NCBI GenBank assembly: GCA_002408205.1
Contig: DHQY01000005.1
Coordinates: 30,917 to 94,916, forward strand
From: Bacteroidales bacterium UBA5326
GTDB lineage: Bacteria; Bacteroidota; Bacteroidia; Bacteroidales; UBA932
Direction of reading: 5' to 3'
Length of the DNA: 64,000 bases
In this document: positions 25,459-35,387 of the stretch, piece after piece
Position numbering within the stretch: position 1 is the first letter of the stretch
Layout: each line of letters starts with the position of its first letter
Made by a program: the position numbers and the translations under genes
Notes under the pieces: generated by a model
Databases searched by the model: none
The model's input: the letters and a program-made list of their open reading frames with translations, nothing else
Told to the model about the DNA's origin: nothing

Positions 25459-27180
25459 ATGTTGCCTACTTCACGCAAAGAACTGGACACGCTCGGTTAC
25501 GACAATGTGGACATCATCCTTTTTTCGGGCGATGCCTACGTGGATCACCCCTCTTTCGGCCCGGCGGTCATTGGCCGTGTACTGGAAGCGCAGGGATACC
25601 GGGTTGCCATTGTGCCTCAGCCCAACTGGCGGGATGATCTGCGTGATTTTACAAAACTCGGAAAGCCGAGGCTGTTTTTCGGGGTCAGCGCCGGTAATAT
25701 GGACTCTATGGTCAACCATTATACGGCAGCCAGGCGTTTGCGAAGCAACGACGCCTATACACCCGGAGGAAATTCCGGTATGCGCCCCGATTATGCCGTG
25801 ACCGTTTATACCCGCATCCTCAGACAGCTTTTTCCGGGGGTGCCGGTGATTATTGGCGGCATAGAAGCTTCTTTGCGACGGCTTACTCATTACGATTACT
25901 GGAAAGATGAGCTGTTTCCTTCCATTCTGGCTGACTCCGGAGCCGATTACCTGGTCTACGGGATGGGTGAGAGACCCATAGTTGAACTGGCCGCCGGTTT
26001 ACGGGCAAAAGCCGGACCCCAAGTATTGCGTGAAATTCCGCAAATTGCTTACCTGCGCAGGGGAATGCCCGGAGTGAAAACCTCCCGGGAAGGTGCGGTT
26101 ATTTTGCCTTCTTATAGTGCCTGCAGGAAAGATAAAGCTGTTTTTGCCAGGCATTTCAGGATGATTGAAGAACAGGCGAACAGGGAAAATTCGCCGGTGC
26201 TTATAGAACCGCAGGGGAATGAAAACGATGAATACGTAGTGGTGAATCCTCCGTTTCCGCCGGCTACAACGGAGGAACTGGACGCCGTATACGATCTGCC
26301 GTTCACGTATAAAGCCCATTGGCGTTATAAAAACAAGCAAATCCCCGCACTGGACATGATACAATTCTCGGTATGTCTGCACCGGGGATGTTTTGGCGGC
26401 TGCAGTTTCTGCACCATAGCCGCACACCAGGGGAAACAGATATCATCCCGTTCTACGGCCTCGGTGCTCAGGGAAATTGAGCGGCTCTCGGCTCTGGAAA
26501 ATTTCAAAGGTCATCTGACCGACCTGGGCGGCCCGACAGCGAATATGTACAGGATGCACGGCATAAACAGGGAGCAATGTGCCGTATGCCGGCGGACTTC
26601 CTGTCTTTTTCCCAACAGATGCCGCAACCTTGATCATTCGCATGCTCCTTTGCTTGCCCTTTACAAAACGGTGCGGGATTTGCCTCAAATTAAGAAGGCG
26701 ACCATCGGGAGCGGTATACGTTACGATCTGTTCCTTGACAGGGACGGTTTTCTGGACAATGAGAGTGAGGCGTATTTCAACACTTTACTGGAGCATCACG
26801 TATCGGGCCGCCTAAAGGTAGCTCCCGAGCATACGGAAGACAACGTACTTAAATATATGCACAAGCCATCCTTTGAGCTTTATCGTAAGTTATCCGCAGC
26901 TTTTTACGCATGCAACAAAAACAGGGGACTGAAACAGCAGCTCATTCCGTATTTTATTTCTTCCCATCCGGGCTGTACTCTTAAGGACATGGAGCGTCTT
27001 TCCGCCAAATTTGCTAAAGAGGGGATAAAAGTAGAACAGGTTCAGGATTTTACGCCCACTCCCATGACCAAATCATCTGTAATGTATTATTCGGGGATAG
27101 ACCCCGATACAGGAGAAAAAATTTTTGCTGAACGCAATATGCAAAAAAAAGCCCTCCAGAAGGAGAGCTTTTTCAGGTAG
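25459..27180 (+). CDS. YgiQ family radical SAM protein
   Basis: 573 residues. The radical SAM cluster motif CFGGCSFC (C-x3-C-x2-C) lies near residue 315. The N-terminal domain (NVDIILFSGDAYVDHPSFG, PNWRDDL) and the long C-terminal region (LKVAPEHTEDNVLKYM, VEQVQDFTPTPMT) are typical of UPF0313/YgiQ. Function is not established; it presumably carries out radical chemistry on an unknown substrate. A terminator hairpin is formed by the last codons. The gene ends 14 bp from susD. Confidence 0.93.
   Translation: MLPTSRKELDTLGYDNVDIILFSGDAYVDHPSFGPAVIGRVLEAQGYRVAIVPQPNWRDDLRDFTKLGKPRLFFGVSAGNMDSMVNHYTAARRLRSNDAYTPGGNSGMRPDYAVTVYTRILRQLFPGVPVIIGGIEASLRRLTHYDYWKDELFPSILADSGADYLVYGMGERPIVELAAGLRAKAGPQVLREIPQIAYLRRGMPGVKTSREGAVILPSYSACRKDKAVFARHFRMIEEQANRENSPVLIEPQGNENDEYVVVNPPFPPATTEELDAVYDLPFTYKAHWRYKNKQIPALDMIQFSVCLHRGCFGGCSFCTIAAHQGKQISSRSTASVLREIERLSALENFKGHLTDLGGPTANMYRMHGINREQCAVCRRTSCLFPNRCRNLDHSHAPLLALYKTVRDLPQIKKATIGSGIRYDLFLDRDGFLDNESEAYFNTLLEHHVSGRLKVAPEHTEDNVLKYMHKPSFELYRKLSAAFYACNKNRGLKQQLIPYFISSHPGCTLKDMERLSAKFAKEGIKVEQVQDFTPTPMTKSSVMYYSGIDPDTGEKIFAERNMQKKALQKESFFR
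27146..27175. terminator. Terminator inside the end of ygiQ
   Basis: AAAAAGCCCTCC - AGAA - GGAGAGCTTTTT (27146-27173) forms a 12 bp stem with one mismatch. It lies wholly within the last coding codons of ygiQ. The A and T tracts on its two sides could let it work for both ygiQ and the convergent susD. Confidence 0.6.
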
Positions 27181-27194
27181 AACAGGGTTCTTTT

Positions 27195-28685
27195 CTAGTA
27201 CCCGGGATTCTGTTGCGAACGGATGGCCTCGTTGGCGTTCATCTCGTCTGTGGAAATAGGCAGAATCGTTTTGTAAAATGTCCTGTCGATAGTTTTCTCA
27301 CGGTGCGTAATCACAACGGACGGCGTGATAAAGTCATCATTAAAGGTTATGGTTTTATTCAGGCGCATCATATCAAAGAAACGGTGCCCTTCGGCAAATA
27401 ATTCTTTACTTCTTTCGTTAAGGATCATATCTACCGAAACGGTAGCTGCAGTGGCAGCCGGCAGTCCCGGAGAACGTTTGCGGATTTCCTGGAGGTAAGT
27501 AGCGGCTTTATCCTTATTGCCTGTACCCAAAGCGGCTTCTGCAGCAATCAGATACACTTCGGAAAAACGGATCACTTTTATATTCACGGCGGTGCCTGAT
27601 CCCTTTCCGTCTCCGGAGAGGGTGGTACTGCCGCTGTATTTATAGCAGGAACCATTCCTGTATACCCCTGTGTCGCTGTACGATTCATCGTAACTCATAA
27701 TACCCCAGCGAACGTCTCCCGGGTCCTCGTTCATCCGTGCAATCCAGTAATCACTGGCCATAAACCATCCCATCGCGCTGGTAGATCCATGTTTTGAGCG
27801 TCTCAGGTAGAAGCCCAGCGATCCGGTCCCCAGGTCTGACTCGTCCAGATACATGGCCAGTTCAAAGATAGATTCCGTATTGAATTCAGAAGTCCAGGAA
27901 CTTACCCAGTTGGAATTGGAATAGAGCGTATATACTTTGGAATTGATCACCGTTTCTGCCGCGGCAAGAGCAGAGGCATAGTTTTCCATATACAGGTATA
28001 CTTTTGCCTGAAGGGCCATATTGGCATAATAATTTACGTATCCTTTTGCTTTAGATTTGGAAAGCAGCGGAGCTCCGTCAGTGAGGTCTTTAACAATCTG
28101 GGCATATACCTGCTCAACCGAGGCGCGGGTAGGTTCGGCCGATGCATCCTGAGGTTCGAGGATTAGCGGAACACCGTAAGCCGATTTATCCATATTATAA
28201 GGTTTGCCGTACAGACGAACGAGGTCGAAATACATCAGGGCACGAAGAGTAAGCGCCTGGCCTTTGTAAGATTCCAGGGCAGAAGTCATGGTCCCGGCCT
28301 CGGCTATCTTGTCTATATTCAGCAACAGGTTGTTTACCTGGGCCAGACAATGATAGATCTGTACCCAATAACCTGAATAGGAGTTGGAAGAAGCCGAGTG
28401 GTTAAATACATATAGAGCGTCCAGACCGCGTCCCTGCGAACGAATGGTCAGATCGCCGCCTTTGGCGTCGCCGTACATAATAAAGTTACGTCCATAATAA
28501 CTGGCAGAAGTCATTTTGCTCACGATCCCGTTCATGACCACTTCCGCATCGGCAGCCGTAGTGATGGAAGTCTCGGCAGGTGCAGAGTTGCTGGGAACGA
28601 CATCGAGAAATCCTTCGCAGGAAGCAAACAGAACAACGCAAAGTGCTGTAAGTAAAATATATATCTTTTTCATAGTGTTGTTCAT
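27195..28685 (-). CDS. SusD/RagB nutrient-binding lipoprotein
   Basis: 496 residues with a lipobox (VLFASC, then EGFLD). It has the SusD layout: an N-terminal TPR-rich scaffold (QALTLRALMYFDLVRLYGKPY is the usual central signature) and a C-terminal RagB part (VIRFSEVYLIAAEAAL, EIRKRSP, LNERSKELFAEGHRFFDMMRL). It caps the SusC barrel on the cell surface and binds the imported ligand. It lies 7 bp after susC. The ligand cannot be told from the sequence, and no glycosidase, sulfatase or regulator is next to the pair. Confidence 0.95.
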   Translation of the reverse strand: MNNTMKKIYILLTALCVVLFASCEGFLDVVPSNSAPAETSITTAADAEVVMNGIVSKMTSASYYGRNFIMYGDAKGGDLTIRSQGRGLDALYVFNHSASSNSYSGYWVQIYHCLAQVNNLLLNIDKIAEAGTMTSALESYKGQALTLRALMYFDLVRLYGKPYNMDKSAYGVPLILEPQDASAEPTRASVEQVYAQIVKDLTDGAPLLSKSKAKGYVNYYANMALQAKVYLYMENYASALAAAETVINSKVYTLYSNSNWVSSWTSEFNTESIFELAMYLDESDLGTGSLGFYLRRSKHGSTSAMGWFMASDYWIARMNEDPGDVRWGIMSYDESYSDTGVYRNGSCYKYSGSTTLSGDGKGSGTAVNIKVIRFSEVYLIAAEAALGTGNKDKAATYLQEIRKRSPGLPAATAATVSVDMILNERSKELFAEGHRFFDMMRLNKTITFNDDFITPSVVITHREKTIDRTFYKTILPISTDEMNANEAIRSQQNPGY

Positions 28686-28692
28686 TTATTCA

Positions 28693-31600
28693 TTAAAAAC
28701 TAAGTTCCAGGCCAAAAGTAAAAGTTTTTCCAAGCGGGATCTCCCATCCTCTTGAACCGTATTCGTTTACTTCGGGGTCATATTCTTTGTGCGCGGCAAG
28801 GGTCCACAAATTGGAGCCGTTGAAGAATACCCTGACGTTTTGAACGTTGATCTTATTGATCAGCTGTTTGGGCAGACTGTACGAAATGGTGACGTTTTTC
28901 AGTCTCAGGTAGTCGGCTTTATTCATATGGCGGCTGCTCTTCTGGTTCACGTCTTCCATATCTATAGCTATACGCTGGGGATAAGCCGCCGTTTTGTTTT
29001 CGGGTGTCCAGCGGTTGTCATAACACCATTGAGACATGATGCGTTCCCAATAGTATCCGTCGTCATTCACGTCGCGGGCTACGGCATTATAGGTATATCC
29101 GCCCAATTTATATGTGAAATTCAGGGCAACGGACAATCCTTTCCAGGCGAAATCGGTATTGATACCGCCGTAGAATTTAGGCTGTGCCGTTCCAAGTATG
29201 GTTTCACTGGCGTTGGAATAATTGTAGGTGGCGGGACGTCCGTCTACCATCAGGTCGGCTTCCTTGTCGTTATTCAGGAACCATACGTTTTGTCCGGTTT
29301 CGTCTTCAACACCGGCCCATTCCAGTCCGTAGAAAGACAAAGTGGATTCGCCTTCCCTGTAAATGAATTTGGCCCTGGAATCTCCGCCGGTGGGATCGTA
29401 CCATATGATGTCTTTTCCTTCATAGAGTTTGGTTACCGAAGAGTTAATCCACGATCCGGTCAGACCGGCGCTCCATCTGATCTGGTTGTTGCGGATAATG
29501 TCTCCGCTTAGCTCAATCTCAACACCGTGGTTGTTGATCTCTCCAATATTCCGGAGTGTAGAGCTAAAACCGGTAACGGTAGAAATGGGAACACTCTGGA
29601 GCAGGTCTTTAGAGTCACGGCTAAAGTATTCAACCGTACCGCTCAGGCGGTTGTTGAACAACCCGAATTCCAGGGCCACATTGTAGGTATAGCTGGTTTC
29701 CCAGGACAGATTGGCATCGGCAATGTTTGCAACTCCACCTCCGGGTTCTGTCATATATTTATTTGAATAGGTAGTAAGCGCACGCCAGCCGTAATTGGAG
29801 GAAGGTAACGTTCCGTTTACCCCGTAGGAGGCTCTCACTCTGAGATTAGAGATCTCTTTTACGTCTTTAAGAAATCCTTCGTTGTTAATCCTCCACGATC
29901 CGGCCACGGACCAGAAGTTACCCCAGCGGGTATTGGGGCCGAGTCTTGAAGATCCGTCACGGCGGAACGATCCGGAAACATAGTAACGTCCGTCGTAGCT
30001 GTATTCGGCGCGCGAGAGCATAGACAACATGGTGTTGCCCCAGTAATAGGCATTGGCATCGAGCTTCCCTGCCGTAGCTACGGTATGGAGCGCACTGGTC
30101 GGCAGGTTGGTACCGGAAGCACGCTGGAAGTCGGTTTTGTTTTCTTCTGCTTCCCAGCCAACCAAAAGGTTGAGGGTGTGTTTTTCACCGAATTCCTTGT
30201 CGTAATTCAGGGTGGTAGAAGAAACCACTTTTCTTACGTTGGTGCTCATTTCCGAGACAGAACCGTTATCTGTAGAACCGTTAAAGTGATTGGCGCTGTA
30301 ATAGACATGATCAAGAGTCTGTGTGTTATCCAGAGACAAAACGGATTTCAATACCAATTCCGGCATGAATTTCACGGCAACGGTCTCGTTAGCCGATATT
30401 TTCAGCACATTGGAAGAGTTTTCCCACTCATTGTTATAGTATAAAGCATTGTAGGCATAGCTGCCGTAGCGGGCAGTCCAGGGATCGCCTGTTTTGTAGT
30501 CGGTTGGCCAGTAGAGAGGCCACAAAAGATTGCGGGATTGCATAAAATAGTTTGCTCCCGTGCTTCTGGTGTCGTTAAAACCGTGTTGAACGTTCTTGGC
30601 CAGGTTTACATTGGTTGAAAATTCAACGTGTTTGCCCACCTTCTGTGAAACATTCAGGCGTCCCGAAATACGGCTGAAATCATTAACAGTGCTCCGCCCC
30701 TGTTCTTTTGTATAAGACAACGAGGAATAGTAACTGGTAGCATCGGTAGCCCCGCTTACGGACAGGTCGTATGTCTGGTAAACGGCCGTGCGGAAAAGCA
30801 CATCGTCCCAATTGTAGTATTTACCTTCCCTGTTTTCAACACCGTCTGTCATCCCCAGAATCTTAAGGGAGTTTACCGTGTTGTCTTCCGCAGTAAAATA
30901 ATAACCGTGCTTGTTAAACCGTTTGTTCAATTGGGCCAGGGCGGACGTGCTGGAAGCCGCATCTGTTTTTCCGTCATATTTCCCGGCATTCCAGAAATTT
31001 TCGTAATACAACTCAACCTGCTTTTCAGGACTGGCAATATCAAAGTTGGTAGTGGCGAACGAAGGGGTTACCCCAACGGAAGCTTTAAAATTTACAACAG
31101 GTTTTCCTAATTTTCCGCGCTTGGTCGTAACTACGATTACCCCGTTGGCGGCACGTGAACCGTAGAGTGCAGATGCAGCGGCATCTTTAAGTACGGTTAT
31201 GGATTCAATATCCGTAGGGTTTAACGTGCTCATAACGTTGTTGCTGGTGTAGAGGTAGTCGCTCATCTGTCCCGAGCTGCCGGAAATAACGGGAACTCCG
31301 TCAATGACATAAAGCGGTTCATTGGAGGCATTCATAGATCCGATACCACGAACCCTGATACTCGAAGTCGAACCGGCCTGTCCGGAATTTGTGGTGATCT
31401 GCATCCCGGCCACTTTGCCGTTCAGGGCGCTTTCAAAAGAAAGTGTGGGGACGTCTTTGATGGATTCACTTTTGACAACCGAGGCGGCACCGGTGTAAGT
31501 GCCTTTTTTGGCAGTACCGTAGGCAACAACCATCACTTCTTCAAGCGCCAGAGCGTCCGGTGTCATCTGGACCTGAAGCAGCGACCTTCCTTCAAGGGGA

Positions 31601-31845
31601 ATTTCAATGCTGGTGTAGCCAATGTAAGAAAAAACCAACACTGCATTGGCCGGGCATTTTTCAATGGTGAATTTTCCGTCCAGATCTGTGTTGGCTCCGA
31701 TTCCTCTTTCACCCTTAACAAGAATGGTAACAAAGGGGAGTGGTGAGCCGTCTTCAGAAGAAGTTACTGTACCAGTAACCCTCGTTTGTGCCATAACGGT
31801 AATTGAGAGCAGAACCGCAAGCACAAAGAAAAATGATTTCTTCAT
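28693..31845 (-). CDS. SusC/RagA TonB-dependent transporter
   Basis: 1050 residues. Signal peptide 1-19, then a carboxypeptidase-like Ig domain (RVTGTVTSSEDGSPLPFVTI, about 20-105). The plug follows from about residue 118 (KSESIKDVPTLSFESALNGKVAGMQI, then GSMNASNEPLYVIDGVP and the SITVLKDAAASALYGSRAANGVI signature), then the beta-barrel ending in FGLELSF. It imports oligomeric ligands with energy from TonB. The promoter is in the gap to hutH. Forms a unit with susD. Confidence 0.96.
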   Translation of the reverse strand: MKKSFFFVLAVLLSITVMAQTRVTGTVTSSEDGSPLPFVTILVKGERGIGANTDLDGKFTIEKCPANAVLVFSYIGYTSIEIPLEGRSLLQVQMTPDALALEEVMVVAYGTAKKGTYTGAASVVKSESIKDVPTLSFESALNGKVAGMQITTNSGQAGSTSSIRVRGIGSMNASNEPLYVIDGVPVISGSSGQMSDYLYTSNNVMSTLNPTDIESITVLKDAAASALYGSRAANGVIVVTTKRGKLGKPVVNFKASVGVTPSFATTNFDIASPEKQVELYYENFWNAGKYDGKTDAASSTSALAQLNKRFNKHGYYFTAEDNTVNSLKILGMTDGVENREGKYYNWDDVLFRTAVYQTYDLSVSGATDATSYYSSLSYTKEQGRSTVNDFSRISGRLNVSQKVGKHVEFSTNVNLAKNVQHGFNDTRSTGANYFMQSRNLLWPLYWPTDYKTGDPWTARYGSYAYNALYYNNEWENSSNVLKISANETVAVKFMPELVLKSVLSLDNTQTLDHVYYSANHFNGSTDNGSVSEMSTNVRKVVSSTTLNYDKEFGEKHTLNLLVGWEAEENKTDFQRASGTNLPTSALHTVATAGKLDANAYYWGNTMLSMLSRAEYSYDGRYYVSGSFRRDGSSRLGPNTRWGNFWSVAGSWRINNEGFLKDVKEISNLRVRASYGVNGTLPSSNYGWRALTTYSNKYMTEPGGGVANIADANLSWETSYTYNVALEFGLFNNRLSGTVEYFSRDSKDLLQSVPISTVTGFSSTLRNIGEINNHGVEIELSGDIIRNNQIRWSAGLTGSWINSSVTKLYEGKDIIWYDPTGGDSRAKFIYREGESTLSFYGLEWAGVEDETGQNVWFLNNDKEADLMVDGRPATYNYSNASETILGTAQPKFYGGINTDFAWKGLSVALNFTYKLGGYTYNAVARDVNDDGYYWERIMSQWCYDNRWTPENKTAAYPQRIAIDMEDVNQKSSRHMNKADYLRLKNVTISYSLPKQLINKINVQNVRVFFNGSNLWTLAAHKEYDPEVNEYGSRGWEIPLGKTFTFGLELSF

Positions 31846-31888
31846 GTAATTTTAGGTTAAATTTTAATGTTTTGGTTTTAGGTCTTTC

Positions 31889-31919
31889 ATAGTATAGCTT
31901 ACTATATATGACAAAGTTA
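31889..31919 (-). promoter_or_regulatory. susC -7 element and adjacent inverted repeat
   Basis: TAACTTTG on minus (31919-31912) matches TAnnTTTG. Just downstream, ATAGTA-TAGCT-TACTAT (31889-31905) is a 6 bp inverted repeat covering the expected transcript start, a possible operator. The ATG is at 31845. Confidence 0.45.
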
Positions 31920-31950
31920 AAAATTACTTTTAAATCTAGGCAATTTGAGG

Positions 31951-31958
31951 TATTTTTG
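31951..31958 (+). promoter_or_regulatory. Candidate -7 element for the hut operon
   Basis: TATTTTTG matches TAnnTTTG and lies 26 bp before the hutH ATG at 31985. Confidence 0.4.
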
Positions 31959-31984
31959 TTGCCAATTGTGAATAAATATACCCT

Positions 31985-33478
31985 ATGAATGCACATATTA
32001 TCTCTGAAACCCCCCTGAAACCCGGAGATCTGAAAGAAATTACACGCACCGGCTCGCGGATTGAACTCTCGGCCGACGTTTCTGAGCGTATTGAACGATG
32101 CCGGACTTACCTCGATGCAAAAATTAAAAACTCAGGAGAGTTGATCTATGGGGTAAACACGGGTTTCGGTGCCCTGTATAATGTGGCTGTGGGTGTTGAG
32201 CAGCTGGCCCGTCTGCAAAGGAACCTGGTGATGTCTCATGCCTGCGGTATGGGTCCCGAGGTGCCGCGCGAGATTGTCCGGCTTATGATCTTTCTGAAAA
32301 TACAATCTCTTTCCTACGGGCATTCAGGTACACAGCTCAAAACCGTTAAGCGTCTTGTCGATTTTTTTAATAACGGAGTGTGTCCCGTTGTTTATGAGCA
32401 GGGATCCCTGGGAGCTTCGGGAGATCTGGCCCCATTGGCACATATGGCCCTGCCCCTGATAGGTCTGGGTGAAGTGGATTTTCGCGGGGAACGGTTAAGC
32501 GGAGCCCGCTTGAATGAAATTATGGGATGGGATCCCATTGAATTACAATCCAAAGAAGGGCTTGCCCTGCTCAACGGCACCCAGTTCATGTGTGCATACG
32601 GCCTGTGGTGTCTGTTAAAAGCGCAGAACCTTTGCCTGCAGGCAGATATGATCTGTGCATTGTCTTTAGACGCATACGATGGCAGGATAGAACCTTTTAC
32701 CCCGCAGGTACATGCCATAAGGGCCCATAAAGGTCAGGCCGTGACGGCAGAGGCCGTACGCACTTTCCTGGAAGGGAGCGAATTGATCAAAAGGCCAAAG
32801 AAACATGTTCAGGATCCGTATTCCTTCCGTTGTGCACCCCAGGTACACGGTGCTTCAAGGGATTGTGTGGATTACGTGACACAGGTGCTGACTACCGAAA
32901 TGAATTCCGCAACAGATAACCCGACCATATTCCCCGACCTTGACCAGGTTGTTTCTGCGGGTAATTTTCACGGTCAGCCGCTGGCCCTGGCCCTGGACTT
33001 TCTGAGCATAGCCATAGCCGAATTGGGCAGTATATCGGAGAGAAGGACCAATCAGCTGGTTCTCGGCAAACGGGAACTGCCGGCTTTCCTTGTAGCCAGG
33101 CCCGGTCTGAACAGCGGATTCATGATCCCGCAATATACAGCCGCATCTATCGTCAGCCAGAACAAGCAGCTTTGTACTCCGGCCTGTATAGATTCCATTG
33201 ATTCTTCGCAGGCCCAGGAAGACCACGTGAGCATGGGATCCAATGCGGCCCTGAAATGCTACCGTGTGATGAACAACGTACAAAGGGTGCTTGCCATTGA
33301 GTTGTTCAATGCCGCGCAGGCCCTTGAATTCAGAAGACCGGCCAGAACTTCTCCGTTACTGGAAAAAGTAGTTTCACGGTTTCGTGAGCACGTTCCTTTC
33401 ATCCAGGACGATACCCTTATGTATCCTTACCTGCAGCAGGCAGAAAAATTCTTGTCCGATGAGTTATATACTGATTGA
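31985..33478 (+). CDS. hutH: Histidine ammonia-lyase
   Basis: 497 residues, normal length. YGVNTGFG (55-62) and GSLGASGDLAPLAH are the family signatures. A144-S145-G146 cyclise to the MIO cofactor. It turns L-histidine into urocanate and ammonia. Tyrosine ammonia-lyases of pigment clusters look alike, but the following hutI and ftcD genes argue strongly for histidine degradation. It overlaps hutI by 20 bp. Confidence 0.95.
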   Translation: MNAHIISETPLKPGDLKEITRTGSRIELSADVSERIERCRTYLDAKIKNSGELIYGVNTGFGALYNVAVGVEQLARLQRNLVMSHACGMGPEVPREIVRLMIFLKIQSLSYGHSGTQLKTVKRLVDFFNNGVCPVVYEQGSLGASGDLAPLAHMALPLIGLGEVDFRGERLSGARLNEIMGWDPIELQSKEGLALLNGTQFMCAYGLWCLLKAQNLCLQADMICALSLDAYDGRIEPFTPQVHAIRAHKGQAVTAEAVRTFLEGSELIKRPKKHVQDPYSFRCAPQVHGASRDCVDYVTQVLTTEMNSATDNPTIFPDLDQVVSAGNFHGQPLALALDFLSIAIAELGSISERRTNQLVLGKRELPAFLVARPGLNSGFMIPQYTAASIVSQNKQLCTPACIDSIDSSQAQEDHVSMGSNAALKCYRVMNNVQRVLAIELFNAAQALEFRRPARTSPLLEKVVSRFREHVPFIQDDTLMYPYLQQAEKFLSDELYTD

Positions 33479-34727
33479 AAATATCAGGCAGTTGGTCCAG
33501 GTGCAGGAAGCTTTGCCTTCCGGGAATGTGACGTGCAGGGGCGGGGAGCGTATGGCCCTGCTGCCCTGTATGAAGGACGCCTGGTTGTTTATAGAAGATG
33601 ACCGGATAGCCGGCGTAGGTCCCATGTCGTTATCGCCCTACACAGAACAGGTTCCCGTGGGTACCCAAATAATTGATGCCTCGGGCTGCGTGGTTTTTCC
33701 CTCATTCTGCGATTGCCATACCCACCTTGTCTATGCGGGAAGCAGGGAACGGGAATTCATGGATAAAATCAGGGGCCTTTCTTACGAAGAGATCGCTGCC
33801 AGGGGCGGCGGTATTCTCAATTCGGCCCAATTGCTGCAATCCGTTTCTGAAAACAAGCTGTTTGAAGAGACGCTTCCCAGGGTTCGGGAACTTATTGGAT
33901 TCGGGACCGGAGCGGTGGAGATAAAAAGCGGGTACGGACTTACATTGCGGGATGAATTAAAAATGTTGAGGGTTATTCGCCGGATAGCTGAGGAAACTCC
34001 ATTGCGGGTAAAGTCTACTTTCCTGGGAGCCCATGCGGTACCGGCTGAATATAAGGACCGTAAAGAGGCCTATGTAGAGCTGATAATCCGCGAGATGATA
34101 CCAGCCGTTGCCTCGGAAAAACTGGCAGATTACATTGATGTGTTCTGTGAAAGGGGCTTTTTTTCCGTAGATGATACCCGGCGTATTTTTGATGCAGGTC
34201 TCAGGTACGGGTTACGTCCCAGGGTGCATGCCAATCAGATGGCCTTTTCAGGCGGGGTACAGACCGGTATCGAGTATGGGGCTGTCTCGGTGGATCATCT
34301 GGAACATACAGGCCCTGCAGAGTGGAATGCACTGGCTCAGTCGGACACAATGCCGGTCCTGCTGCCCGGAGCCACCTTTTTTCTGGAGATGGAATATGCG
34401 CCGGCAAGGGAAATGATTGCCTGCGGACTTCCGGTTGTTCTGGCCTCGAACTATAATCCCGGCTCATGTCCTGCAGGTAATATGCAGTTTATGATGACAC
34501 TTGCCTGTCTGAAAATGAAGATGACACCGGAAGAGGCTGTCAATGCAGCTACGCTCAACGGAGCCTGTGCCATGGATTTAAGCCATGATTATGGTTCCGT
34601 TACAGTGGGAAAAGTAGCCAATCTTTTCATAACTAAGCCAATGCCTTCGTATGAATATTTTGCCTACGCCTTTACAAGCCCGCTGGTACAAACAGTAATT
34701 CTTAACGGTAAAATCCAAAAACTATGA
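33459..34727 (+). CDS. hutI: Imidazolonepropionase
   Basis: 422 residues from ATG at 33459, inside hutH. The amidohydrolase metal site is in FCDCHTHLVYAGSREREF, with GAHAVPAEY, RVHANQMAFSGG and VDHLEH further on. It opens imidazolone-5-propionate to N-formimino-L-glutamate. ASNYNPGSCPAGNMQ and LNGACAMDLSHDYGSVTVGKVA are standard C-terminal blocks. It overlaps the MBL-fold gene by 4 bp (ATGA). Confidence 0.95.
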   Translation: MSYILIENIRQLVQVQEALPSGNVTCRGGERMALLPCMKDAWLFIEDDRIAGVGPMSLSPYTEQVPVGTQIIDASGCVVFPSFCDCHTHLVYAGSREREFMDKIRGLSYEEIAARGGGILNSAQLLQSVSENKLFEETLPRVRELIGFGTGAVEIKSGYGLTLRDELKMLRVIRRIAEETPLRVKSTFLGAHAVPAEYKDRKEAYVELIIREMIPAVASEKLADYIDVFCERGFFSVDDTRRIFDAGLRYGLRPRVHANQMAFSGGVQTGIEYGAVSVDHLEHTGPAEWNALAQSDTMPVLLPGATFFLEMEYAPAREMIACGLPVVLASNYNPGSCPAGNMQFMMTLACLKMKMTPEEAVNAATLNGACAMDLSHDYGSVTVGKVANLFITKPMPSYEYFAYAFTSPLVQTVILNGKIQKL

Positions 34728-35383
34728 TTTTCTTACACGCACAACAATTTGCCACGCTGCTGGGATTATTGACCATTGTTCCGGCCGGTCACGGTGCCGT
34801 TTATTTCAATATAAACGATCTGGTAATCTATGTAGACCCTTTTTCCGGTTCGACGGATTATTCCGGTTACCCGAAAGCCGATATCATTTTTTTCACGCAT
34901 GATCATTACGATCATTACGATCAAAAGGCCCTGAAACATATTGTAAATGACAGCACTGTGTTTGCAGGTCCCCAATGTATGAAAGAACATCTTAAGCTTA
35001 TCCATACATTTGGACAGACAGACAATTTTCAGTGGCGTGGTATTTCGGTACAGGCAGTTCCTGCCTACAACATCATCAACAAGCGTCCGGACGGAACACC
35101 GTTCCACCCTAAGGGCTATGCGGTGGGATATATTTTTACATTCGGGGATCTGAGGGTTTATCTTTCGGGCGATACCGAGCTGATACCAGAAATGAATGAT
35201 CTGGGCCCGATTGATGTTGCCGTATTGTCTAAAAATACTCCATATACCCTGAGCGACGAGCAGTTTATCCAGGCTGTGGCCATTATTGGCGCTCCGGTTG
35301 TCTATCCGGTGCATTACGGAGAACTGGACCGCGAAGCACTCGGGAAGGCTGTGGGCCCACGTGTGAAACTTATTTATGAATGA
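34724..35383 (+). CDS. MBL-fold hydrolase inside the hut operon
   Basis: 219 residues. FFTHDHYDHYD is the metallo-beta-lactamase HxHxDH-type motif, and YLSGDTELIPEM and VYPVHYGELD supply further ligands, as in the UlaG/YtnP-like group. The N-terminus (MIFLHAQQFATLLGLL) is moderately hydrophobic and may be a weak signal or anchor. It is translationally coupled to hutI (4 bp overlap) and ends 4 bp before the ftcD start chosen here. Substrate unknown; a side role in histidine breakdown is inferred only from position. Confidence 0.75.
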   Translation: MIFLHAQQFATLLGLLTIVPAGHGAVYFNINDLVIYVDPFSGSTDYSGYPKADIIFFTHDHYDHYDQKALKHIVNDSTVFAGPQCMKEHLKLIHTFGQTDNFQWRGISVQAVPAYNIINKRPDGTPFHPKGYAVGYIFTFGDLRVYLSGDTELIPEMNDLGPIDVAVLSKNTPYTLSDEQFIQAVAIIGAPVVYPVHYGELDREALGKAVGPRVKLIYE

Positions 35384-35387
35384 TCCA

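Noticed and set aside
31985..33478. Tyrosine ammonia-lyase of a flexirubin pathway
   Set aside because: The MIO enzyme could be mistaken for one, but hutI and ftcD follow with overlaps, so histidine degradation is far more likely.
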